A stretch of DNA of 22,558 bases from Planctomycetota bacterium (GTDB taxonomy: Bacteria; Planctomycetota; MHYJ01; JACQXL01; JAVHLO01): positions 1 to 22,558 of the forward strand of contig JAVHLO010000009.1 in the NCBI GenBank assembly GCA_031082105.1, in the 5' to 3' direction. The stretch's first letter is position 1. Each line of letters opens with the position of its first letter. Positions 16,613 through 22,558 of the stretch are shown in pieces. The notes under the pieces are model-generated. The model was not told where the DNA came from. It was given only the letters and a program-made list of their open reading frames with translations, and ran no database searches. The position numbers and the translations under genes are program-made.

Positions 16613-16694
16613 TGGAGCGTCAAGGCCGCGGCTCTGACCTTGAGTGGCGACACTGAGCACAAGGGAAAGTCAATGCTGCGGCTTTGACGCTCCA
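16613..16694. repeat. 82-base imperfect inverted repeat downstream of the kinase gene
   Basis: The left arm (16613-16641) begins TGGAGCGTCAAGGCCGCGGC and the right arm (16666-16694), inverted, begins TGGAGCGTCAAAGCCGCAGC; 24 of 29 positions agree. The hairpin lies 36 bases beyond the kinase stop. It could act as a transcript-end structure but has no U-run. It looks like a member of a dispersed repeat family. Confidence 0.78.
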
Positions 16695-16729
16695 GAGTAT
16701 CGTGCCCACGCGGCCAGCGCACCGTTCGG

Positions 16730-19700
16730 TCACTCCACCGCGCTGCGCGGCGAAACGCCCAGCCTGAACGTGACGTACCAGTTTACATAGGTGGGTTCGT
16801 TCGCCCAGCGTTTCGCAGCGCGCGAGAAGTCCCACGACTTGCTCCACGCGCCGCCGCGAAGACAACGCACCGCGCGGTACTTCTCGCCCGGGTCGTTCCA
16901 GCACCAGTCCCGCGAGTTCCCGCCCACCCCTTTGACGCCGTACGGCGACTCGTCCAGCGGGAACACGCCAATCCGCGCCGGGTGTGTGCTCTCCTTGAAT
17001 GAGCCCACGATGTTGCAGAACCTCGGGCTGCAATGTTTCCCGAACGGGTACACGCGCCCATCCACGCCGCGAGAGGCCTTCTCCCGTTCTTCCTCTGTGA
17101 GCAGCCGATAGAGCCGGCCCTCCCTGCGCGACCGCCATTCGCAGAAGGCGAGCGCGTCGTACCAACTGACACTGAACACGGGCCAGTCCGGTTGCCAATC
17201 CTGCGGCGCCTGCTGGCCTCGAAGCCGGTTCTTTCCGGGCGGAGGCAGGCGGAACACGCCGTTCTCGTCCGGCAGCCAATAGAATCCCGACTCCTCGCCC
17301 TCGCGCGGGGCGCGTTTCTTCGCTTGCTCCAGGTCCGACTTCGCAAGGTCGTTGAGAAACTCCAGGTACTCAGCGCATGTGACGGGATGCCTTGCGATGA
17401 AGAAGTCCGGGACGTCGCGTACCTGCCGCTCCTCGGCCCCGGCGAGTTGGCCGCCGGCAATGAACTTGCCGCCAGGGACGATCACAAACCCGTCCGGCAC
17501 CTCACGCGTCCCGTACATCGTCACAAGCTGCTCGATGTCCTGTCCCCTGCCCACGAAGATCGGGCAGCGGACGTCAAGGTAGCGAGTAGCGACCAGCGGG
17601 TAGCGAGCATCGAGCTCAGGAGAGCCGCGGATAAGCAGAAGATAGCTGCCCATGGGGAGCTTGAGCTTCTCGATGGGTGTGACGCCGATGAAGAGACCGT
17701 CGGAGAGCGAGAGCGGTTGCCCTTCTTCTGCCCTGCCCATGGCAGGGGACATGGGGTCTCCAGTTGCCGCACGCGGTGCCACCGCCGCCGTGGGCGGCGT
17801 GGAAACACCTTGAAGGCGCGTGCTTGCGCCGATAACCTCCTTCGCGTCGCGAACCTGGTCCGCAGTAGCGGCGGAAACGACCCCGTCAGGAAAGGCGGGG
17901 ACGAGGATTCTGTCTTTCTCTTTGAACTTGAACAGCCATACCCTGGCGCCCGACAGCGGAACGGGGGCGCATTCCTCGTTGTGGCCCACCGCTCCCTCAC
18001 GGTCGCGGCTCGGTTCGCATCGCCGCTCCGCGCGCTGTGTCCCACGCCCGGTTGTGACGCGCGGCACATGACACCTGTCGTCTTCACGAAACTGTCTGCT
18101 ACCCAACGGCCACATGACCATGTCGTGAGGATGTATGACGACTTCGAAGTGTGGTTTGGGTGTGAGACAATCACAGGTGAAGACTTGCGTCCGGACGCTC
18201 AGCGTTCCGTCTCCCTTGAGTTTCGCCTCGTACCATTCCCGTCCGTAGGCCAGCACGAGGCTGCGATAGTACGCGGCGTCCATCTCATTGTCGTGTTCCT
18301 CGGCGGACAGGAACCGGTCCCAATAGAGTTCGCTCAACCCCTTGCGGACATTCTCGTTGTCGGCCTCGAAACCGATCCCCTCCATGAACTTGCCGACCGC
18401 GTCATTGAGCGCGCGGACGAACGCCCTCTCCGTCGCTTCCGCCGCGTCGCGCAGTTGCCAGACGGGCCGCTGTTCGTCAATGGGTTCGTAGCCCTTGAGC
18501 TTCTCCTCTGCTTCACCCGCCGTCCGTTTCGCCGCTGCGACCTTGCCCTTGAGGTCGTAGTACACATTGAGGAACTCACGCCCATCGCGGGCGCATTTTT
18601 CGGCAAGCTCGTGATGCCGCTCGCGTTCTTTCGAACCCTCGAGGTAGAGCCGGATCTCGCCGGCCAGTTCCTCGACGGACTGATAGCGGTCCTCTCTACG
18701 CTCCGACAGACATTTCAGGCAGATTTGCTCCAACTCAGGCGGGATCGGACGCGCCGTGACGAGCCCGATGAGGCGCATCCCGCATGCGGTCCCTTCGGAC
18801 CCCTCGGGCGCCGGCCCGGCTCCCTCAGCCAACGATCCTGCTCGGCCGCCGACCGCGTCCGCATCGCCAAGGGGGATCGTAGCTATCGCTTCCTGATCCG
18901 CCGCAAAATGGACTGCTCTCCTGGCTCCGGTCGCCCCGGATACCGCTCGAGTGCTGGGCGGGGTTAATTGGCCGGCAATGACCTTACGCAGCACTTCCAC
19001 GGCGGTCTGCCCTTCGAACGGCGGCTGAAGAGTGAGTATCTCGTAGAGCACCGCGCCGAGCGAATAGATGTCGGAGCGTTCGTCTATCTCATGGACATGT
19101 CCGCGCGCCTGCTCGGGCGGCATGTACTGGGGCGTGCCCATGATGGAGCCGTCAATGGTGAGTTGACTGCTGCTGTGACCGTTGCCGGGGCGCTCCGGGC
19201 GGGACGCGGACGAGCCGGGTGGTTCTCCTGTGTCCGCCGCACATGCCGGCTCGGCCTGCTCCATGAGCGGCCCACCCCGCGCGAGGGATTCGCCGGGCAA
19301 GTCGGCGTCGCCGCGCCCCTTCGCCAGACCCCAGTCCACGACGAGCGTCTCGCCGAACTCGCCGACCATTATGTTCGACGGTTTCAGATCGCGATGGATG
19401 ACTCCCCTCGAATGGGCAAACGCCATTGCCATGCACACGTCGTGAAAGGTCTCGACAAGCCTGTGCACGGTCCACGTCTTGACATCATCAGGATCTCCCG
19501 CCGCGATGGAGTCGATAACCCGGCCAAGGTCGCGGCCTTTGACGAGTTTCATCGCCATGTAGAGTTCGCGTTGAGACCGGGACCGCGCGGTTTTCCTTCC
19601 CCCTTTGGGAGAGGGCGGGGGTGAGGGACTCTCGCACGCGACAGACTGAAGACCCTCACCCTGACCCTCTCCCGGAGGGAGAGGGGAATCATCCTCCATC

Positions 19701-20389
19701 ACGCCGATATCGTGAACCGGCACGATGTTCGGGTGCTCAAGGCGTCCGGTGATGACGGATTCACGATGGAAGCGTTCGATGTAGGCCGAAGGGAGATTTG
19801 CGCGAACGAATTTCAGCGCCACCGGTCTGCCAAAGTCATTGTCGGTGGCGAGCATGACCCTGCCGAGACCGCCCTTGCCGATCTCTTCCTTGATCGTGTA
19901 CTTCGTCTCAGGAGGGCGTGTGAGGACGACCGCGTCCGGCGGTCGGATTTCGCCGGCGCTGATTATGCTCTCACCAAGACGTTCAAGCCCGGCCAGTTGG
20001 TCGGTGGAAATCCTCACCGTCTCCATGCGCGTCGGGGACTTGCCTGTCCGCACGACGGTATTGATGGTGCTCAGCAATTCCTCTTTGAGTTCCCGTCGCA
20101 TGCCGACGGCGGCGATGCCTCGAGCCGGGTCGCTTCCGTGACGTTTCAGGTGGACTTTGACGAGGCTCTCAACGGCCTTCTTCTCCGCGCGTTCGATGTA
20201 TCCCTTCTCCAGGAGGAGTTCGGGTATGGTCTTCGAAGCTGAGGCGGCAAGCGGTGTCTTCCCGTCGGCAAGGCGCGTGGTGGTTTCCTGTGTCATCCAT
20301 AGTGCCGCGCACTCGACGAGCTGCTCCTTGGTGATGAGATTCATCTGAAGGGCAATGACGCCAAAGAGCAAGTCTGCCTCACCCGCCAT
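16730..20389 (-). CDS. Giant Ser/Thr protein kinase with C-terminal formylglycine-generating-enzyme-like domain and repeat-derived insertions
   Basis: A 1219-residue Hanks-type kinase. An N-terminal helical region (1-160) precedes the kinase domain: G-loop GKGGLG (171-176), Lys193 (ALKF), Glu210, HRDLKPSN (332-339, Asp334), DWG (352-354) instead of DFG, GTPQYMPPEQ (418-427). All catalytic residues are present. A helical segment and a PEGA-like stretch (TPIEKLKLPMGSYLLLIRG) follow, and residues about 965-1219 form an FGE/SUMF1-type domain (FVIVPGGKFIAGG, VSWYDALAFCEWR, CLRGGAWSKSW, YVTFRLG). I see no clear FGE active-site cysteine pair, so this domain more likely binds than catalyses. Long insertions interrupt the kinase at about 234-272, 370-408 and 481-547, and more lie at about 770-805 and 840-875; several match repeat DNA. 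The start has GAGGA (20400-20396) six bases upstream. The protein is probably cytosolic, as no membrane segment is evident. Confidence 0.9.
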   Translation of the reverse strand: MAGEADLLFGVIALQMNLITKEQLVECAALWMTQETTTRLADGKTPLAASASKTIPELLLEKGYIERAEKKAVESLVKVHLKRHGSDPARGIAAVGMRRELKEELLSTINTVVRTGKSPTRMETVRISTDQLAGLERLGESIISAGEIRPPDAVVLTRPPETKYTIKEEIGKGGLGRVMLATDNDFGRPVALKFVRANLPSAYIERFHRESVITGRLEHPNIVPVHDIGVMEDDSPLPPGEGQGEGLQSVACESPSPPPSPKGGRKTARSRSQRELYMAMKLVKGRDLGRVIDSIAAGDPDDVKTWTVHRLVETFHDVCMAMAFAHSRGVIHRDLKPSNIMVGEFGETLVVDWGLAKGRGDADLPGESLARGGPLMEQAEPACAADTGEPPGSSASRPERPGNGHSSSQLTIDGSIMGTPQYMPPEQARGHVHEIDERSDIYSLGAVLYEILTLQPPFEGQTAVEVLRKVIAGQLTPPSTRAVSGATGARRAVHFAADQEAIATIPLGDADAVGGRAGSLAEGAGPAPEGSEGTACGMRLIGLVTARPIPPELEQICLKCLSERREDRYQSVEELAGEIRLYLEGSKERERHHELAEKCARDGREFLNVYYDLKGKVAAAKRTAGEAEEKLKGYEPIDEQRPVWQLRDAAEATERAFVRALNDAVGKFMEGIGFEADNENVRKGLSELYWDRFLSAEEHDNEMDAAYYRSLVLAYGREWYEAKLKGDGTLSVRTQVFTCDCLTPKPHFEVVIHPHDMVMWPLGSRQFREDDRCHVPRVTTGRGTQRAERRCEPSRDREGAVGHNEECAPVPLSGARVWLFKFKEKDRILVPAFPDGVVSAATADQVRDAKEVIGASTRLQGVSTPPTAAVAPRAATGDPMSPAMGRAEEGQPLSLSDGLFIGVTPIEKLKLPMGSYLLLIRGSPELDARYPLVATRYLDVRCPIFVGRGQDIEQLVTMYGTREVPDGFVIVPGGKFIAGGQLAGAEERQVRDVPDFFIARHPVTCAEYLEFLNDLAKSDLEQAKKRAPREGEESGFYWLPDENGVFRLPPPGKNRLRGQQAPQDWQPDWPVFSVSWYDALAFCEWRSRREGRLYRLLTEEEREKASRGVDGRVYPFGKHCSPRFCNIVGSFKESTHPARIGVFPLDESPYGVKGVGGNSRDWCWNDPGEKYRAVRCLRGGAWSKSWDFSRAAKRWANEPTYVNWYVTFRLGVSPRSAVE
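17988..18009. repeat. Copy of the CCGCTCCCTCACGGTCGCGG repeat core inside the kinase gene
   Basis: Twenty-one of 22 bases match the core of the MITE-like element at 14109-14130. Here it is read in frame as SRDREGAVG within an Arg/Gly-rich stretch (RGTQRAERRCEPSRDREGAVGHNEE) that does not resemble kinase or FGE sequence. Confidence 0.8.
19596..19690. repeat. Palindromic repeat inserted in frame in the kinase beta4-beta5 loop
   Basis: Arms CCCTTTGGGAGAGGGCGGGG... (from 19601) and CCCTCACCCTGACCCTCTCC... (19654 onward) are inverted copies around a short spacer (about 19630-19653). Translated on the minus strand it gives SPLPPGEGQGEGLQSV and SPSPPPSPKGG, the familiar translation of this kind of intergenic palindrome. 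It adds about 37 residues between HDIGVMED and ELYMAMKLVKG, a surface turn of the kinase N-lobe. Confidence 0.85.
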
Positions 20390-20594
20390 GGCATGTCCTC
20401 GTGAAGATGGCCGTTGCCGGAGCAGTCGTTCGGGCGCGGCGAGCCCGCACTACTTACGAACGCGGCGACATCTGATCGAGTTTGTAGTGACGCCGTAAGG
20501 CGTTGTCCAATCGAGCGCCTGACGGCGCCACTACAAACTGTCGGCCTTCGCCGAAGGTTCGTAAATAATACGGGCGAGAGGCTCGTGTCCTACT
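20390..20594. repeat. Intergenic gap with nested palindrome
   Basis: The 205 bases between the CoA-transferase and the kinase contain a strong inverted repeat: 20480-20501 (GTTTGTAGTGACGCCGTAAG...) against 20518-20539, with 20 of 22 positions agreeing. It is enclosed by an outer TTACGAAC (20454-20461) / GTTCGTAA pair near 20547-20554. A GCGGGCTCGCCGCGCCC-type tract (minus or plus strand reading) lies at about 20432-20452. There is no coding sequence here. The kinase promoter was not identified. Confidence 0.75.
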
Positions 20595-21815
20595 CTACAC
20601 GACACCTTCCCGTCGCAAGGCTTCGATGTCCGTCCTGGTATACCCCAGAAACTGCGACAGGACCTCGGCGGTGTGCTCTCCCAGCAAGGGCGAAGGATTC
20701 AAGGGCGGCGTCAGTTCGCGCGCTATTCCCTGGCCGGCCGGATCCGGCGAGTGGAGCTTCAGGGGGTTTCCGATCATCTTGAGCTTGCCACACTTCGCGT
20801 GCTCGATCTCCACGAGCATATTGCGCGCGAGGATTTGCGGGTGGGTGAAGACCTTATCGACCGTCAGCACGGGCGCGGCGGGGACGCCTTCTTTGTAAAG
20901 AAGCGCCATCCATTCGTCGGTCGTCTTCGACGCGAACGCCGCTTCGAGCATCGAGTCCACTTCCTTCCGGTTCACGAGCCGGGCGGGCTGCGTGGCGAAC
21001 CGCGGGTCGTTGCCGCACTCCGGCCGGCCGATCACGGTGCAGAGTTTCTCCCAGAACTTTTCGACGAAGACGGCGATGGTGAGGTGGCCGTCCTTCGTCT
21101 TGTAGGCGCGGTAGGGCACGACCGACATGTGTCCGCTTCCGCTCGGGCCGGCAAGCTCCTTGCCAACGAAAAAATACTCCGCGACGTAGGTCAGCAGCGC
21201 GACGAGGCAATCGAGCAGCGAAAGGTCTATCCGGCAGCCCTGGCCGGTCTTTTCGCGCGCGTAGAGCGCGGCGGCGATTGACTGCGCGGCGAACATGGCG
21301 CCCGCGAGGTCGCCCATCGGGATGCCCATGCGCACGGGATCGCGGCCCGGCTCGCCGGTGATGGACATCGAACCGGAAAGCGCTTGCAGGACGAGGTCGA
21401 ATCCCGGCATCTCTTTGAACGGGCCGGTGGCGCCGTACGATGAGATGCTGCACGAGATGATTTTCGGATTGACCTTTCGGACCGTCTCGTAGTCTGCGCC
21501 GAGCCTCTCGAGGATGCCCGGTCGGAAGTTGTCGAAGACGACGTCGGCCTTCTTCACGAGTTTCTGGAAGATCTCCTTGCCTTTCGGTTTCGTCATATCG
21601 AGGGTGAGGCTGCGTTTGTTGCGGTTGATGCTGAGGAAGTACGCGCTTTCACCGGCGAGGAAGTGTGGCGCCATGGCGCGGAGCGGGTCGCCGCCTTTCG
21701 GTTCCTCTATTTTGATGACATCGGCGCCCATATCGCCGAGCAGCATCGAGCCGAAGTCGCCCGCGAGCATGCGGCCGAGGTCGAGGACGATCGTGCCAGT
21801 CAGTGGTTGATGCAT
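20595..21815 (-). CDS. Class III CoA-transferase (CaiB/BaiF family)
   Basis: Moves CoA between organic acids through a mixed anhydride on a conserved aspartate; the substrate pair cannot be told from sequence. At 406 residues it is full length for the family. The start motif GTIVLDLGRMLAGDFGSMLLGDMGADVIKIEEP, the NFRPGILERLG segment and SSYGATGPFKEMPGFD are canonical. The catalytic aspartate falls at residue 169 in MGIPMGDLAGAM, the same number as in E. coli CaiB. The C-terminus has the usual PLLGEHTAEVL. The frame is open to 21863, but 21815 is chosen for AGGAG (21828-21824) eight bases upstream. It follows a methylmalonyl-CoA mutase gene, so acyl-CoA metabolism (propionate/methylmalonate type) is a reasonable inference. 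Confidence 0.93.
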   Translation of the reverse strand: MHQPLTGTIVLDLGRMLAGDFGSMLLGDMGADVIKIEEPKGGDPLRAMAPHFLAGESAYFLSINRNKRSLTLDMTKPKGKEIFQKLVKKADVVFDNFRPGILERLGADYETVRKVNPKIISCSISSYGATGPFKEMPGFDLVLQALSGSMSITGEPGRDPVRMGIPMGDLAGAMFAAQSIAAALYAREKTGQGCRIDLSLLDCLVALLTYVAEYFFVGKELAGPSGSGHMSVVPYRAYKTKDGHLTIAVFVEKFWEKLCTVIGRPECGNDPRFATQPARLVNRKEVDSMLEAAFASKTTDEWMALLYKEGVPAAPVLTVDKVFTHPQILARNMLVEIEHAKCGKLKMIGNPLKLHSPDPAGQGIARELTPPLNPSPLLGEHTAEVLSQFLGYTRTDIEALRREGVV

Positions 21816-22202
21816 GATTCCCGCTCCTGGATCAGTTTGCATTTGCCATTTTTCATTTCTCATTGGTCATTGCGCATTAGACCATTCCTTCGCGGTTTTG
21901 GCAAGCAATTCGCGCACCTTGCCCGACTCGCCTTTGGTGCGCGCATCATGTCCCACGTCCTTTGTCATTCCCACGAAACCCGACCTCCTGCCGCGCCTTC
22001 GGCGCTCCTGGTCTTCCCGACATTCTTCTTTCCACGCCCTCACGGGCGCGGCTATTTCCTGCCGGGCCTGCGGCCCTGCGCGTCTGGAGATTCCTGCCAC
22101 GATCCCCCGCCCCGCCGACCACCATGCCGCGCACCAATCCGAAATCGCAAACCGTAAATCCGAAATCGTATTCCCGCGCTCCAAGGGCACGTTCTCGAGC
22201 CA
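21816..22202. repeat. Repeat-rich intergenic gap between mutase and CoA-transferase
   Basis: In this 387-base gap I find no credible gene. Bases 21839-21878 are a run of CATTT/CATTG units (GCATTTGCCATTTTTCATTT). At 22136-22147 and 22157-22168 there is a direct repeat AATCCGAAATCG. A GGGCCTGCGGCCC-type palindrome is near 22063-22077. The minus-strand frame at 21867-22190 reads as translated repeats followed by a helical tail (GKVRELLAKTAKEW), which might be a gene remnant but is unrecognisable. Confidence 0.6.
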
Positions 22203-22558
22203 TCAGAACACCCTCGGCTCTTTGAACTCGCCGTAGACCTTGCGCAGGACATCGGCTATCTCGCCGACGGTGGCGTATGCCTTCACGCAGTCGAACATCG
22301 GATACATCAGGTTTGTCCGACCTTCGACGGCCTGTGACCGGAGTGTTTCCAAGTGCCTGCCGACGACCTTGGCGTCCCGTCGCGCCTTGACGGCGTTGAG
22401 CCGCTCGACCTGCTCGCGGATGAGCGCCGTATCGTGCCGGTAGATTTCGAGCTTCGCGGACGGCCTCGCGGGTCTGCCGGTGCCCGCGCCCTCCGAGGCT
22501 CTCTCAACCAGAACACCCCCCTCGCCCCCCGTGACAGGTGGGAGTCCCCGCGTCGGCG
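22203..22558 (-). CDS. Methylmalonyl-CoA mutase large (catalytic) subunit, C-terminal end
   Basis: Only the last 118 codons are in the window; the start lies beyond the right edge. The end reads EQVERLNAVKARRDAKVVGRH, RTNLMYPMFDCVKAYATVGEI and ADVLRKVYGEFKEPRVF, the typical end of the catalytic chain of adenosylcobalamin-dependent methylmalonyl-CoA mutases and close acyl-CoA mutases. The chain stops here without a B12-binding domain, so a separate small subunit is expected; none follows in this window. The first visible 34 residues (RGLPPVTGGEGGVLVERASE and onward) are low-complexity and look like an insertion. Which acyl-CoA is isomerised cannot be told from this fragment. Confidence 0.85.
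   Translation of the reverse strand, partial: PTRGLPPVTGGEGGVLVERASEGAGTGRPARPSAKLEIYRHDTALIREQVERLNAVKARRDAKVVGRHLETLRSQAVEGRTNLMYPMFDCVKAYATVGEIADVLRKVYGEFKEPRVF

Noticed and set aside
16965..17480. True formylglycine-generating enzyme activating sulfatases
   Set aside because: The fold is recognisable, but no clear active-site cysteine pair is visible and no sulfatase gene is nearby. Kinase-fused versions are better treated as FGE-like domains.
17033..18967. 644-codon plus-strand open frame opposite the kinase
   Set aside because: Antisense shadow of a clearly identified kinase-FGE gene.
22136..22168. CRISPR-like direct repeat
   Set aside because: Only two 12-base copies with a 9-base spacer and no cas genes; a simple repeat.
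21867..22190. 107-codon minus-strand open frame between mutase and CoA-transferase
   Set aside because: Mostly translated repeats (ISDLRFAISD, GFVGMTK); no Shine-Dalgarno or family resemblance, so only a possible remnant is noted.

Overview
The window looks like a piece of a moderately GC-rich bacterial chromosome whose genes all lie on the minus strand. Several traits together suggest a Planctomycetota or other PVC-like bacterium, probably an uncultured anaerobe: a very large Ser/Thr kinase with a DWG (not DFG) motif fused to a formylglycine-generating-enzyme-like domain, a gingipain-type C25 peptidase, secreted HEAT-like paralogs, and many short palindromic repeats between and inside genes. 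This assignment is inference; no rRNA or tRNA is present.

Reading in the direction of transcription (right to left): the 3' end of a methylmalonyl-CoA mutase large subunit (22203-22558), a repeat-filled gap, a CaiB/BaiF class III CoA-transferase (20595-21815), a gap with a nested palindrome, the 1219-residue kinase (16730-20389), a gap of about 515 bases with repeats, a HyuA-type hydantoinase/oxoprolinase (14163-16214) whose stop codon lies in the end of a small inverted-repeat element, a secreted C25 cysteine peptidase (12227-13963), two tandem paralogous secreted HEAT-like proteins (10774-12060 and 9288-10574, the second behind a perfect consensus sigma-70 promoter), a lipoprotein (8271-9239) and a SurA/PpiC-like peptidyl-prolyl isomerase (6968-8026). 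Then come a hicB-hicA toxin-antitoxin pair, a DUF1015 protein directly behind it, and a three-gene formate dehydrogenase operon (NuoE-like, NuoF/HydB-like, catalytic subunit), which leaves the window at base 1.

The clearest find is that the formate dehydrogenase catalytic gene does not stop at base 1071. The in-frame UGA there sits at the metal-ligand position (HCARL-U-HAPTVAGL). It is followed by a perfect 6-bp stem with a GGUCU loop, at the same 18-nt spacing as the E. coli fdhF SECIS element, and the reading frame stays open to the window edge. This is a selenoprotein with its recoding signal.

The second theme is repeats. At least seven kinds of short palindromic or inverted repeat occur. 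Several seem to be carried in frame inside coding sequences (kinase, DUF1015 protein, mutase), as Rickettsia palindromic elements are in their hosts. The secreted HEAT-like pair, the lipoprotein, the PPIase and the C25 peptidase form an envelope/export-flavoured cluster of unknown role.
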